Shown: positions 17,058-28,558, counted from the first letter of the stretch. The stretch: DNA of 64,000 bases from Corynebacterium pseudodiphtheriticum DSM 44287 (GCF_000688415.1 NZ_JIAH01000010.1:88501-152500); one strand, 5' to 3'. Numbers and translations: made by a program. The notes: generated by a model not told the origin, from the letters alone.

Positions 17058-19097
17058 ATGAAACGACAATTCAATTTGTTGTCGCTAAGCTTATGCTTCG
17101 CTTTTCTGCTTAGTCCGATCGCCGCATTTTCCGCGGCGAGCTTCCTGGATGACAGGCTGCTGCCATTCAACGAAGCCACTGTGGTCATCGACGGTGTCTC
17201 CGGGGTTCCCATCGCCACTGACTTTCGCAATGACCTACACAACCTCGTCGACGAACATGACGCAACAATCGTCTTTGATGTCGTCGATGGTGATCTCGCT
17301 GCAGAACACACTCATTTAGCTATTGCCACAGGTAGTGATACATCCGATAACCAGGTTGCACAATGGTTAGCGGGAAGGAGAAATCCGCAGCCCTTTGATC
17401 CGCAAAAAACCAGAACCACTACCAGTTTTTCTCGCCTGGATAGCGAAGACGTTCGCGGAATTTATTACCTCAATGGCCCACCAGATATCAAAGAGAAATT
17501 TGTAGATCTAGCACACAAACACGGATACACTACTGCGCCAACAGCTGATGGTTCATTGTTGGCAACAATTCCAACCCCGGTGAAACTGACGGCCTTAATC
17601 ATTGGCTTATTGACTTTTATCCTTGCTGGGCTGCATGCCATTCTCGGCAGTCGCCGTTATGCTATCCACAGTGTGCACGGGTTACCACACAGTTTCAGCA
17701 TTGTCGGTGATTGGCGCTCCAGCGTCCCGGCGATAGCTGGCACAGCCATTGTGGTTAGTGCTGGCACCGCCTTCTTCCTCCACGGCTACAATGGCTTCGC
17801 ACAGTGGCAGCTATATTCCGCAACCGTGCTTATCTTCGCAGTCCTGGGAATTTTATGTGCTGTAACAGGTTATGCCGCAGCATTTGTCGTCATCACACGC
17901 ACCAACGTTCTTAGTGCGCTCAAGGGCAACCTTGTTTCCCGTCCACTGTCTTTTTCCGCCCATGGCATTCGCATCGTCGCACTGTTTTTTGGCTTGGTGT
18001 CAATCGCATCGCTTGTCATGTTTATCCAGGAAACCAACCGCCATGCAGAATATTCTCAGGAATGGGCCAAGCGTAGCGATGTATTCAGCGCTTTAGTATC
18101 CGGCGGAATTGGCGATGATATGAAGCAATTGGGGCCCGAACTACGCAGGCTCGATCACGAGCAAAAACTACTATTCATCAATAGCTTCTGGCAGTCTTCG
18201 TTAGAATTTTCCACAACCGGTCGGATACTGGCCAACCAGGAATTCGCGCGACAAGAAACCCCGATTTCTGAGGAAGTGCTTTCCGATGCTGCCAAGAAAA
18301 ATGAAACTATTATTTATCTTCCCGCAGCAGCTGATGCAGCAGTAGTGACAGAAATTCGCGAAGGTCTCGCCGGGGAAGCAGAATTCGCAGAGAACACCGA
18401 CTACGATCCTGTACAACACACCAGGGTCGAATACCATAGCCAACCATTTACGGTTTTTGATTATTTCAATCCTAGCGGTTCGCTGACTAAGTCTCCATTG
18501 CTGCATTCACCAGAACTCGTAATTCTGCCTCCAGGCTTGGAGCCGCTCAGCGACCACAACATCAGTGCCACTCTCACCCGTACCGAAGTTCTATTCACGG
18601 ATCACGGTGCCGTAGAACAATTACGCCATGAATCTCCTGCTGGAAAGTACGTCTTAGCCAGCCGTCCCATGATTGATTATTGGGCTCAGTCCAACAAGTC
18701 GCTATATTCTGATCTGCGCAACACGACTTTTTCCACGCTGGTGGCAATATTCATTATCCTCATTGCCGCAATTTCTAGCACCGTGTTGTTTTTCAACCGC
18801 CACCACCACAGACTCCGGGTTTATGAGATTCTGGGCTATCCTGTAGCACGAAAATTCCGCGGGTTAATTATCACAGAACTTCTCTATGTGTTCACCATTG
18901 CTATCTGGCTAGTTCACAGGTATTTCTCGTACCAAGATTATTTAGCCATCAATACCCCGATGAGCTGGATGTTACGTTTGGAAGCACCGTCGATTTTGAC
19001 TTCCCTATTCGTTTTCGCCATTCCCGTTTGCACCACACTTACTGTATTTTTCACCATCATTGCACGTGAACGCGCCCAAATCCGCCACCGCACGTAA
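17058..19097 (+). CDS. ABC permease, lactococcin-972 group (bacteriocin-associated membrane protein)
   Basis: 679 residues. An N-terminal signal-anchor helix (LLSLSLCFAFLLSPIAAF) is followed by a ~170-residue outside domain, four central helices (about residues 180-330), a second extracytoplasmic domain, and three C-terminal helices with FtsX-like spacing. A cytoplasmic linker HHHRLRVYEILGYPVARKFRG matches the coupling segment of such permeases. This is the layout of the 'bacteriocin-associated integral membrane protein' family found with lactococcin-972-type ATPases, which serve in export of, or immunity to, peptides. The ATPase gene follows 81 bases later. No lactococcin-972 precursor gene is visible beside it; the only secreted candidate is the divergent gene at 16065. 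Confidence 0.75.
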   Translation: MKRQFNLLSLSLCFAFLLSPIAAFSAASFLDDRLLPFNEATVVIDGVSGVPIATDFRNDLHNLVDEHDATIVFDVVDGDLAAEHTHLAIATGSDTSDNQVAQWLAGRRNPQPFDPQKTRTTTSFSRLDSEDVRGIYYLNGPPDIKEKFVDLAHKHGYTTAPTADGSLLATIPTPVKLTALIIGLLTFILAGLHAILGSRRYAIHSVHGLPHSFSIVGDWRSSVPAIAGTAIVVSAGTAFFLHGYNGFAQWQLYSATVLIFAVLGILCAVTGYAAAFVVITRTNVLSALKGNLVSRPLSFSAHGIRIVALFFGLVSIASLVMFIQETNRHAEYSQEWAKRSDVFSALVSGGIGDDMKQLGPELRRLDHEQKLLFINSFWQSSLEFSTTGRILANQEFARQETPISEEVLSDAAKKNETIIYLPAAADAAVVTEIREGLAGEAEFAENTDYDPVQHTRVEYHSQPFTVFDYFNPSGSLTKSPLLHSPELVILPPGLEPLSDHNISATLTRTEVLFTDHGAVEQLRHESPAGKYVLASRPMIDYWAQSNKSLYSDLRNTTFSTLVAIFIILIAAISSTVLFFNRHHHRLRVYEILGYPVARKFRGLIITELLYVFTIAIWLVHRYFSYQDYLAINTPMSWMLRLEAPSILTSLFVFAIPVCTTLTVFFTIIARERAQIRHRT

Positions 19098-19178
19098 TGC
19101 CTGCCTGATTCCGGGCTAATGCCGCGCTGATGCCGGGGGCCACAACCTCACTGCCTGCTACCAGAAAAGAAATCGCCC

Positions 19179-19823
19179 ATGCTTGAAATCAACAATGCGA
19201 ATAAAAGTTTCGGCTCGAAAAAACTATTCCGCCATTTCACTGCCACGGCTGCTACTGGACGTATCACCGCCCTAACAGGAATTTCCGGGTCTGGAAAATC
19301 CACTCTGCTTAATTGCATAGGTGGACTCGATACTCTGGACTCTGGCTCTATCGAATTTGCAGGCACCCCCATCACCGCACTGTCGAAAAGCAAGCTTCGA
19401 GCCTTGCGACGGACTACCATCGGTTATTTATTCCAGGATTACGCCCTCATCCCAGAACAAACCGTACGCAGCAATCTCATTCTCGCACTTCCGCGCCACC
19501 AGCGAACTCTGCTAGGCACTGCTACAAAGCCGGGGCTGCACGCTATCGACACAGCCTTAACCGCGGTAGGCCTCGAAGGTTATGCGTCCCGGGAAGTATA
19601 CGCATTATCCGGTGGTGAACAGCAGCGCGTCGCTGTTACCAGGTTGCTGTTGCGCACCCCCTCGCTCATTCTTGCCGACGAACCCACCGGTGCTTTAGAC
19701 GCTGCCAACCGCGACGTCGTGCTCCAGCATCTTCGCACTCTTGCCGACGACGGCGCGACCGTACTCATCTCCACGCATGATCCCGCCGTCACCGAATTCA
19801 GTGACGCAGAAATACGGCTATAG
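19179..19823 (+). CDS. ABC transporter ATPase, lactococcin-972 / MacB type
   Basis: 214 residues, a single complete nucleotide-binding domain: Walker A GISGSGKST (about 34-42), Q-loop YLFQDYAL, signature LSGGEQQRVAVTRLLL, Walker B LILADEPTGALDAAN, and H-loop STHDP. The compact size and the 'GSIEFAGTPITALSKSKLRALRRTTIGYLFQ' type spacing match ATPases that pair with MacB/FtsX-like permeases, including the lactococcin-972 group. It is downstream of and surely paired with the permease at 17058. The pair would use ATP to drive peptide extrusion or removal from the membrane. Confidence 0.88.
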   Translation: MLEINNANKSFGSKKLFRHFTATAATGRITALTGISGSGKSTLLNCIGGLDTLDSGSIEFAGTPITALSKSKLRALRRTTIGYLFQDYALIPEQTVRSNLILALPRHQRTLLGTATKPGLHAIDTALTAVGLEGYASREVYALSGGEQQRVAVTRLLLRTPSLILADEPTGALDAANRDVVLQHLRTLADDGATVLISTHDPAVTEFSDAEIRL

Positions 19824-19847
19824 CTGACTATCGCTTTTTATAGTCGG

Positions 19848-20675
19848 CTATAGCTCACGCGTGCCGCGCAGCACCGGTAATGCTTTCCGGGCTTTCGCTA
19901 TTTCGCCAGCAATATCGTCGAGCTCCACATACAGGATCTCGTCGTCGTAACCAGCTTCGGCTAATAACTCGCCAGTAGGACTCAGCACCCGCGAATGCCC
20001 CAGCCCGGTCGGGCCGGATTTTTCCCCACCCTTATCTGCACCACCGGGGCGGGCTTGACCAGCCGCCAGGAGATACACCGTGGCATCGAGTGCACGGGCG
20101 CTCGTCAACACCCGCCATTGCTCCAGCTTGCCCAGGCCATCCGCCCAGCTAGTAGGCAGCACAACCAACTCGGCACCATCATCGGCCATCTTTTTAAATT
20201 GCTCTGGGAACCGCACATCGTAGCAGGTCGCTACGCCAACTTTGTGTCCCGCAACATCAACCACCACGGTGGTATCCCCCGGGTGCACGGTATCGGATTC
20301 GCGGTAGGCGAAAGCATCGAAGGTGTGGATCTTGTCATAAAACTCGCTGCTTCCGCCGCCTGTAATGAGGGCGGAGTTGTACACGCGGTTGATGGTTTTC
20401 CCGTCGACCTCCACCGTATCGGCGGGGCGGAACATGCCGACGACGACGGTCACGCCGAGTTCGTCGGCAAGCGTGGCGATTTCTTCCGTGAAATACTCGG
20501 CGTATTCGTTGGCGTTACCGTCCAGGCGCCCGGAGTCGAAGGCTTGAAACGTCGCTTCCGGCAGCACAACCAGCTGCGCGTCGCTGTCTGCGGCCTCGGT
20601 AATTTTATCTTTGGCCAGCGCCAGGTTCGCTTGCACGTCGGGTCCAGAGGTCAGCTGTACTAGTGCGATCTTCAT
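19848..20675 (-). CDS. Carbon-nitrogen hydrolase (nitrilase superfamily amidase)
   Basis: 275 residues with the nitrilase-fold triad: Glu in VVLPEATF (about 41), Lys in YDKIHTFDAF, and nucleophile Cys in ATCYDVRFPEQFKK. The family hydrolyses amides such as deaminated glutathione or omega-amides; the exact substrate is not evident, though the Nit1-like motif order suggests a repair amidase for deaminated glutathione-like compounds (actinobacteria use other thiols, so this stays open). ATG start with normal family N-terminus MKIALVQLTSG. Convergent with the ABC ATPase gene, 24 bases apart. Confidence 0.9.
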   Translation of the reverse strand: MKIALVQLTSGPDVQANLALAKDKITEAADSDAQLVVLPEATFQAFDSGRLDGNANEYAEYFTEEIATLADELGVTVVVGMFRPADTVEVDGKTINRVYNSALITGGGSSEFYDKIHTFDAFAYRESDTVHPGDTTVVVDVAGHKVGVATCYDVRFPEQFKKMADDGAELVVLPTSWADGLGKLEQWRVLTSARALDATVYLLAAGQARPGGADKGGEKSGPTGLGHSRVLSPTGELLAEAGYDDEILYVELDDIAGEIAKARKALPVLRGTREL

Positions 20676-20787
20676 GATGCCAGTCTAATCGCGCGCCACC
20701 GCGCTGTGTTGTGGATAACTTCATTTATCCACAGGCATTGCTCGCACCGGCTGGCCCCACAGCGCTGTCCCGCGCAAACTCGCACCC

Positions 20788-21108
20788 ATGAACTTTCTGC
20801 GATTCACCGATTCTGCTCTTGACCTACTCGCCACGCACGCCCGGCATCGATTCGCCCCGCGTATCGCAGATGCGACTGGCATGGGGTCCACCAGCACGAC
20901 ACACCCCGCCAACACTGCGGCTTCCACCCCAACCCTGGCTGCGCTGCGTCATGCGGAAGGCAGCTGGTATGACACCGCCGTGGACATCGATAGTCGGCTC
21001 CAGGCCCACCTCACAGAGATGCGCGGAACCTTCTGCGCACTCGCGGAAGACGACGAGGCCATGGCGCATCACCTCAACCACACGCTGTCGGCATCGAAAG
21101 GAAACTGA
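20788..21108 (+). CDS. Small helical partner protein of the DUF1023-type hydrolase
   Basis: 106 residues, no recognised domain. N- and C-terminal helical segments flank a Thr/Ser/Ala-rich middle. It ends two bases before the next ATG, so the two genes are certainly co-transcribed. Small helical proteins preceding a hydrolase with a WXG100-like N-terminus occur in actinobacterial type VII-like cargo operons, which makes a secretion-partner role conceivable. The start at ATG 20788 is the only one that gives a helical N-terminus (MNFLRFTDSALDLLATHA). Confidence 0.55.
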   Translation: MNFLRFTDSALDLLATHARHRFAPRIADATGMGSTSTTHPANTAASTPTLAALRHAEGSWYDTAVDIDSRLQAHLTEMRGTFCALAEDDEAMAHHLNHTLSASKGN

Positions 21109-21110
21109 TC

Positions 21111-22391
21111 ATGGCTCTAAACACCGCACAGCCCAGCACCGCACAATCCAGCGCTGCGCAGCCCAGCGGCATCACTACCGCGCAAGAAATGTTCGCTGCT
21201 GCCGCCGGAATCCGCTCCCGTGCCAGCACCCTCGAGCACGATCAACAGCAACTCTCCGGTGAAATCACCAGTATGTTGGGCTTAGAATTCGACGGCGATG
21301 CAGCCAGAGCTGGTATTGATCGTGCCCGTGAGATCATCGACACCATCACCACGGCAACTCGCAATATGCGCACCATCGCCGGGATCGTTGAAACCTTCGC
21401 CGGGCACATGGAATGGGCCGAGCGCCTGGAACGCATCGCGACCGCAACCGTGAATGCGTTACCTGCTGGCCCGGCGATATCACAAGTACTGCAGGCCATC
21501 CAGCTCATCGGCAAAAGCATCGACGCCGCATGTGCCTTATCTATTGAGGCCGCTTGCTTCGGCTCGCAGCACCTACCGCACCGTTTGGGAGATTTTTTGC
21601 CCTCCGCACTTGGCGGTTCCCGACCTGACGGTGCCGTCGACCTGGACGTTGATGATATTCACACCATCCAAGCCTGCCGTGCGCCCGATCCGCTCTTAGC
21701 GCAAACCTTGGATCACCCCGATCTGCGCTTGCTGGAAGTATCCGATAAGCACTGGGCAGGCATGGTCGGCCCACCTCCGGAGGAGACCGATAACCTGGTG
21801 GTATTCGTTCCCGGCGTGGGCTCGGACGGTAATGACAGCATCGGTGGACAAATTGATCGCGCCCGCACCCAAGCAGCGGCGATGGGTGGCACGGGTGTGG
21901 TCTACGGCTACGATGCCCCAGATCAACTGCTCAGCGGTACGTCTACAGGCGCAGCAAAAACCGCGGGGCCGCAGTTACGGGAGTTTCTTGCCGACGTCGA
22001 CCAGCGCTACCCGAACCACCACGTCACGGTCGTCAGCTATTCCTATGGATCGGTGGTGGTCGGCAACGCGGCTGGTGGCCCAGCACCGATGCGTGCCGAC
22101 GACGTGTTATTCGTTGGTTCGCCTGGCACGGGTCTGGCCAGCACAGAAGAAATGAACCTGCGGGGTGATAATCCGCAGGTTCATGCTGCCCGGCGCGCAC
22201 TAGATCCAGTCAGCGGGATGGCTTATTCCAATGGCGGGTTATTTGGGGTAAACCCAGCCGCACCCACCTTTGGTGCCCAGCCCTGGCCGGGGAACGGGAT
22301 GCGCGATCACAGCGGGTTTTTCGATGATGAAGCCTACCTCGACGGTTTTACAGAACTCGCGCGCCGCCGGGGCTTGGCAGGCCCAGAGTGA
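21111..22391 (+). CDS. Alpha/beta hydrolase (DUF1023 type) with helical N-terminal domain
   Basis: 426 residues. Residues about 25-190 are a helical hairpin region resembling ESX-associated N-domains (TAQEMFAAAAGIRSRASTLEHD...), and residues 215-400 an alpha/beta-hydrolase core: oxyanion strand LVVFVPGVGSDG, nucleophile elbow VVSYSYGSVVVG and a late His in MRDHSGFF. The elbow departs from the usual GHSYGS because its first Gly is Ser. No signal peptide is present. Function unknown; related proteins are found with type VII secretion substrates. Starts two bases after the stop of the small gene at 20788. Confidence 0.75.
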   Translation: MALNTAQPSTAQSSAAQPSGITTAQEMFAAAAGIRSRASTLEHDQQQLSGEITSMLGLEFDGDAARAGIDRAREIIDTITTATRNMRTIAGIVETFAGHMEWAERLERIATATVNALPAGPAISQVLQAIQLIGKSIDAACALSIEAACFGSQHLPHRLGDFLPSALGGSRPDGAVDLDVDDIHTIQACRAPDPLLAQTLDHPDLRLLEVSDKHWAGMVGPPPEETDNLVVFVPGVGSDGNDSIGGQIDRARTQAAAMGGTGVVYGYDAPDQLLSGTSTGAAKTAGPQLREFLADVDQRYPNHHVTVVSYSYGSVVVGNAAGGPAPMRADDVLFVGSPGTGLASTEEMNLRGDNPQVHAARRALDPVSGMAYSNGGLFGVNPAAPTFGAQPWPGNGMRDHSGFFDDEAYLDGFTELARRRGLAGPE

Positions 22392-22397
22392 CCAGAT

Positions 22398-23912
22398 TTA
22401 GAACAGACCGACGGGGTTTTCGGCATAAGAGACCAGCACATTCTTGGTTTCTTGGTAGTGTCCGAGCATCATCAGGTGGTTTTCCCGGCCCAAACCAGAC
22501 TGCTTATAGCCGCCGAATGCCGAGTGCGCTGGGTAGTTGTGATATTGGTTCACCCACACACGACCGGCTTGGATATCACGTCCGGCACGGTAAGCGATAT
22601 TGCCGTTGCGCGTCCACACACCACTGCCCAGACCGAAGTCAGTGTCGTTGGAGATCCTGATGGCCTCATCGTAGTCCTTGAATGTGGCCACGGACAGCAC
22701 CGGCCCGAAGATTTCTTCGCGGAAAATCTTCATATCGTTGGTGCCTTTGAACACGGTTGGTTCGATATAGAAGCCGCCGCCGATGACCTCGTTGACGTTG
22801 CCACCGATCAGGGTTTCTGCGCCTTCTTCTGGTCCGGACTTCAGGTAGGAGACAATCTTGTCCATCTGTTCCTGGGATGCCTGGGCTCCCATCATGGTCT
22901 CGGTATCCAACGGGTTACCGATCTTGATCTGCTTGACCCGCTCAAGTGCACGTTCCAGGAAAGCATCGGCAATATCTTCGTGGATCAATGCGCGCGATGG
23001 GCAGGTACACACCTCGCCCTGGTTCAGCGCGAACATGGTAAACCCTTCGAGGCATTTGTCCAGGAATTCGTCGTCTTTGTCCATGATGTCCGGGAAGAAC
23101 ACCGACGGCGATTTTCCGCCAAGCTCCAGGGTAACTGGGATGATTTTTTCTGCCGAAGCTTTGTTGATCATCTTGCCGACGGGTGTGGATCCCGTAAACG
23201 CGATCTTCGCGATGCGGTCCGACGACGTCAACGCCACACCGGCTTCGTCGCCGAGGCCGTTGACGATGTTGAGCACACCAGGTGGCAGCAGATCCGCGAT
23301 CTTGTCCACCAAGTACAGGATAGAGACCGGGGTTTGTTCTGCTGGCTTCAATACGATGGCGTTACCGCTGGCCAGGGCCGGGGCCAGTTTCCAGGCTGCC
23401 ATCAGGATCGGGAAGTTCCACGGAATGATCTGGCCGACGACGCCGAGTGGCTCGTGGAAGTGGTAGGCGACGGTGTCGTCGTCGATTTGTGAAAGGCGGC
23501 CTTCTTGGGTGCGGATAGCAGAGGCAAAGTAGCGGAAGTGGTCTACGGCCAGCGGGAGATCCGCCGCCAGGGTTTCGCGTACAGCCTTACCGTTTTCCCA
23601 GGTTTCTGCTACCGCGAGTTCTTCCAGGTTGTCCTCAATACGCTGGGCAATCTGTAGCAAAATATTGGAGCGCTCTGCCGCTGAGGTTTTCCCCCAAGCT
23701 GGCGCTGCCTTGTGCGCGGCATCCAATGCACGTTCGATGTCTGCTTTGGTACCGCGGCCGAATTCACAGAAAACTTTGCCGTTGACCGGTGAGATATTTT
23801 CCAGATATTGGCCTTCTGCGGGCGCTACCCATTCGCCACCGATGAAGTGGTCATAGCGTTTTTTGAAGTCGACGATGGAGCCTTCTTCGCCCGGGCTTGC
23901 GTACACGGTCAT
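22398..23912 (-). CDS. ald: NAD-dependent aldehyde dehydrogenase
   Basis: Oxidises acetaldehyde or related aldehydes to acids, likely part of ethanol use. From the ATG at 23912 ([12 protein letters not shown]), which has AAAGGTG nine bases upstream, the product is 504 residues, the normal length; the longer frame to 23975 is not needed. Seen: NAD-contact [18 protein letters not shown], catalytic Glu in [11 protein letters not shown], and Cys nucleophile in [13 protein letters not shown], plus the C-terminal [12 protein letters not shown]. Upstream is a GlxR-like site and a TGGGGC RamA-type box at 24042, consistent with carbon-source control as in C. glutamicum ald. It lies downstream of hspR, separated by a terminator. 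Confidence 0.93.
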   Translation of the reverse strand: MTVYASPGEEGSIVDFKKRYDHFIGGEWVAPAEGQYLENISPVNGKVFCEFGRGTKADIERALDAAHKAAPAWGKTSAAERSNILLQIAQRIEDNLEELAVAETWENGKAVRETLAADLPLAVDHFRYFASAIRTQEGRLSQIDDDTVAYHFHEPLGVVGQIIPWNFPILMAAWKLAPALASGNAIVLKPAEQTPVSILYLVDKIADLLPPGVLNIVNGLGDEAGVALTSSDRIAKIAFTGSTPVGKMINKASAEKIIPVTLELGGKSPSVFFPDIMDKDDEFLDKCLEGFTMFALNQGEVCTCPSRALIHEDIADAFLERALERVKQIKIGNPLDTETMMGAQASQEQMDKIVSYLKSGPEEGAETLIGGNVNEVIGGGFYIEPTVFKGTNDMKIFREEIFGPVLSVATFKDYDEAIRISNDTDFGLGSGVWTRNGNIAYRAGRDIQAGRVWVNQYHNYPAHSAFGGYKQSGLGRENHLMMLGHYQETKNVLVSYAENPVGLF

Positions 23913-23988
23913 GAGGGTGACACCTTTCTTCCAGATGGTGCAGCCGTTGCAGCTAATGCGCGGTGTATTGCACATTTGCCCCGCACAT

Positions 23989-24004
23989 TATGAATGCGGT
24001 CACA
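23989..24004. promoter_or_regulatory. GlxR/CRP-like site upstream of ald
   Basis: TATGA-N6-TCACA differs by one base from the GlxR (cAMP-responsive regulator) consensus TGTGA-N6-TCACA and is centred about 85 bases upstream of the ald start codon. The RamA-type box TGGGGC lies at 24042-24047 just beyond it. Confidence 0.5.
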
Positions 24005-24069
24005 ACGGCGTGCCGATGTACTAAGACATCATAGCGTGATCTGGGGCACAAAGAAAGGTTTTGCAGAAT

Positions 24070-24121
24070 AAAATATCCCCACAGAAACCAGAGGGTGGAA
24101 ATTCACCAGGTTTCTGCGGGG
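24070..24121 (-). terminator. Terminator after the dnaK-hspR operon
   Basis: A 13-bp stem with one mismatch (CCCCACAGAAACC against GGTTTCTGCGGGG) encloses a smaller GGTG/CACC hairpin; on the minus strand it is followed by ATATTTTATT. It separates hspR from ald. Confidence 0.7.
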
Positions 24122-24145
24122 TTATCAGGGGGCACGTTGGCTGGG

Positions 24146-24607
24146 CTAATTCCGGCGTCCACGCCCGCGGCGGGACGAGCGCGGTTCCCACATCACCACG
24201 GCAGAAGACCGCGGGACGTGCACCAACTCGCCTTTGCTTGCGTTCGCGGGAGCACGGTTTGCTGCGGAGACAGCGCGCAGCTGTCCGCGCAATTCTTCCA
24301 CTTCTGCCGCCAACGCGTCACGCTCTTCGGCGAGCGCATCACGTTGTTCGGTCAGTTCAATGATGGCTTTAATTCCGGCCAAGTTAACGCCATCATCTTG
24401 GGATAATTGCTGGATCTTGCGCAGCATCGCGATGTCACGCTGCGAATACCGGCGCCCACCACCACGGGTGCGCGCGGGTGAGACCAGCCCCATCCGGTCA
24501 TACGTGCGCAGAGTTTGCGCGTGCATGCCGGATAATTCAGCAGCCACGGAGATAACGAAGACCTCGCGATATTCTTCACGGAACTCCTCGTGCGAATCGT
24601 TCGCCAT
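24146..24607 (-). CDS. hspR: HspR, MerR-family heat-shock repressor
   Basis: 153 residues: winged helix-turn-helix at about 17-85 (VFVISVAAELSGMHAQTLRTYDRMGLVSPARTRGGGRRYS, then the QLSQDDGVNLAGIKAII segment typical of HspR), a coiled coil of Glu/Arg repeats at about 90-115 for dimerisation, and a basic Arg-rich tail. HspR binds HAIR operators and is kept active by DnaK, so its place as last gene of the dnaK operon closes an autoregulatory loop. Excellent ribosome site AGGAGGTG. HAIR sites occur here upstream of dnaK and clpB. Confidence 0.95.
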   Translation of the reverse strand: MANDSHEEFREEYREVFVISVAAELSGMHAQTLRTYDRMGLVSPARTRGGGRRYSQRDIAMLRKIQQLSQDDGVNLAGIKAIIELTEQRDALAEERDALAAEVEELRGQLRAVSAANRAPANASKGELVHVPRSSAVVMWEPRSSRRGRGRRN

Positions 24608-24637
24608 GGTGTTGTCACCTCCTGTGGTCGCTTGTCG

Positions 24638-25828
24638 TTATTTATTCGGGTTCCCGGCCCAACCGGCGCGGGCATCGAAACCGGAATCTTTTTCTGCTTG
24701 TGCGTAGGTGCGCAAGCTGGATTTTGCAGCATCATCCAAATTCGTCGGCACCGTGACCTGTACTTTCACGTGCAAATCACCGTGTTTTCCCGAAGATTTC
24801 GGTATGCCGCGCCCACGAACCCGCAGGGTGCGGCCGTCAGCAGTACCTGCCGGGATTTTCACCCGAACCGGGGCATCCAGGGTCGGCACCGTGATCGTAT
24901 CGCCGAGTGCTAGCTCCGCAAAGGACACTGGCACCGTGATCAGCAGGTCATCGCCTTCGCGGGAAAAGACCTTGTCTTCCCGCACGCTCACGGACACAAA
25001 CAGGTCGCCGGATGGTTTGCCTTGCGGCCCAGCTTCGCCCTGGCCTGCCAAACGCACCTTTTGCCCGTCGACGACACCGGCCGGGATCCGCACGGTAATC
25101 GAACGGGTCCGGTTCACGGTTCCGCTTCCCGAGCAGGTCTCACAGGGGTCGGGGATCTTGGAACCAGTGCCGTCGCAATTCGAGCATGGCTGGGAGAAGC
25201 CGAATGCTCCCCGGTTTTCACTGGTGTAACCGGTGCCGTTGCACTGTCCGCAGGTGGCTTGCTTACCGGATTTTGATCCGGAGCCGTGGCAGGTAGTGCA
25301 CGGCGCGTTGCCCCGCAACTCTAGCGGGATCGTCGTGCCTTTCGCAGCTTCTCGAAAGTCGAGCGTAATGGAGGTCTCGACGTCGGCGCCCCGCGTCGGC
25401 CGAGCTTGGTGCCCACCAGCACCGCCGCGGTTAAAGAGGCCGCCGAAGATGTCACCCAGACCGCCGTCTTCAAATGCTCCTCCAAATCCGCCAGCCCCGG
25501 GCGCCCCTCCCGAGAAGAAGCCGTCTTGGCTTTGCGACGAGCGGCGAAACCCGCCGGGAAAGCCGGCGCCTCCAAACCTGCCGCCCCCGGCACGCAGCAT
25601 CGCTTTGAACTCGTCGTATTCCTTGCGCTTCTTCTCGTCGCCAAGCACGTCGTAGGCAGACGCTGCCGCCTTGAACTTGGCGAGTTTCTGCTCGTCGTCC
25701 GGGTTGGTATCTGGGTGGTTTTCCCGGGCAATTTTACGGTAGGCGCTACGGATTTCAGCTTTTGAGGCATCGGAGGAAACGCCTAGGTCCCCGTAATAAT
25801 CCTTATCGGCCCATTCACTCTGGGACAT
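24638..25828 (-). CDS. dnaJ: Chaperone DnaJ (type I, zinc-finger)
   Basis: 396 residues. J-domain residues 10-75 with the HPD tripeptide ([12 protein letters not shown]) that stimulates DnaK ATPase, a Gly/Phe-rich linker ([20 protein letters not shown]), four CxxCxGxG zinc-binding repeats ([32 protein letters not shown]) and the two C-terminal beta domains ending in [20 protein letters not shown]. All metal ligands are intact. Third gene of dnaK-grpE-dnaJ-hspR, 25 bases after grpE. Confidence 0.96.
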   Translation of the reverse strand: MSQSEWADKDYYGDLGVSSDASKAEIRSAYRKIARENHPDTNPDDEQKLAKFKAAASAYDVLGDEKKRKEYDEFKAMLRAGGGRFGGAGFPGGFRRSSQSQDGFFSGGAPGAGGFGGAFEDGGLGDIFGGLFNRGGAGGHQARPTRGADVETSITLDFREAAKGTTIPLELRGNAPCTTCHGSGSKSGKQATCGQCNGTGYTSENRGAFGFSQPCSNCDGTGSKIPDPCETCSGSGTVNRTRSITVRIPAGVVDGQKVRLAGQGEAGPQGKPSGDLFVSVSVREDKVFSREGDDLLITVPVSFAELALGDTITVPTLDAPVRVKIPAGTADGRTLRVRGRGIPKSSGKHGDLHVKVQVTVPTNLDDAAKSSLRTYAQAEKDSGFDARAGWAGNPNK

Positions 25829-25853
25829 GGTTCGTCCCCTCCTTCCTCATTGT

Positions 25854-26576
25854 TTACTGATTGTCGTCTGCCTGCGCGGACTCGTCCGCACTAGACTGTG
25901 CGCCTTCTGGATCAGCGATGATCACCATGGCGTTGCGCACTAGGCGGTCTCCCACCTTGTAGCCCTTACGCAGAACCGTGCCGACGACTTGTTCGCCACC
26001 GCTGGAGAGATCCTGCACAGCCTCGTGGATCTCCGGGTCAAAAGCCTCACCTGGTTCGCCGAAGGTCACCAGGTTCTGGCCCTTCAAGGTTTCGCGGAAT
26101 TTAGATCCGAATTTCTCCAGTGGGGATCCTTTTTCCAGGTCACCGTGTTGCTTGGCCAGTTCCAGATCATCCAGGATTGGCAGCAGTGCGGACAGTACCG
26201 AAGCCTTCGCGGACTCAGAAACGCTCTGGCGCTCCCGGTCGCTGCGGCGGCGGTAGTTGGTATATTCCGCATTCAGCCGCTTGAGGTCATCAGTGCGTTC
26301 GTCCAACTCTCGCTGCAGTGCCTGTTCAGGAGTTTCGGCTTCTGCTGCTTCGTCTTCAGCAGTGCTGATTGGCTCTTCGACTTCATCAACCTCTGGTTCC
26401 ACAGCGACGTCATCGGCCAGACCTTCCGCACCGGCTCCGCCGGATGGCTGCCCAGTTTCTTGCTGGGTTGCCTCGGCGGCATCCGCGGCGGCTTCTGCCT
26501 GTGCGGCAGAGGTAGCCTCCGGGTCGGTCGCGTCCGGGGAACCGGGGTTATCCGGCATCTCGTCCCGGTTGCTCAT
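25854..26576 (-). CDS. grpE: Nucleotide exchange factor GrpE
   Basis: 240 residues with an unusually long acidic, Ala/Glu-rich N-terminus (about 85 residues), then the paired coiled coil (LQRELDERTDDLKRLNAEYTNYRRRSDRERQ) and the C-terminal beta-wing with the family signature DPEIHEAVQDLSSGGEQVVGTVLRKGYKVGDRLVRNAMV. It releases ADP from DnaK. Its ATG abuts the dnaK stop codon with no spacer, indicating tight coupling. Confidence 0.96.
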   Translation of the reverse strand: MSNRDEMPDNPGSPDATDPEATSAAQAEAAADAAEATQQETGQPSGGAGAEGLADDVAVEPEVDEVEEPISTAEDEAAEAETPEQALQRELDERTDDLKRLNAEYTNYRRRSDRERQSVSESAKASVLSALLPILDDLELAKQHGDLEKGSPLEKFGSKFRETLKGQNLVTFGEPGEAFDPEIHEAVQDLSSGGEQVVGTVLRKGYKVGDRLVRNAMVIIADPEGAQSSADESAQADDNQ

Positions 26577-28439
<1,863 letters not shown>

Positions 28440-28524
28440 TACTGAATTCTCCTTAGTGCGAATTGTGCGTTCGAATTACTTGAAATTACTGAACTTGATT
28501 GCCAGTGACTCAACTACAAGCGAG

Positions 28525-28554
28525 ACTGTAGCAGACGGTTTTCCGTCATGCCAA
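28525..28554 (-). promoter_or_regulatory. SigA-like promoter of dnaK
   Basis: Minus-strand -35 TTGGCA (28549-28554) and -10 TACAGT (28525-28530) with an 18-base spacer, 86 bases upstream of the dnaK ATG. Confidence 0.45.
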
Positions 28555-28558
28555 TTTT

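Noticed and set aside
22452..23492. 346-codon plus-strand frame opposite ald
   Set aside because: It is the antisense shadow of the aldehyde dehydrogenase gene, whose catalytic motifs are intact.
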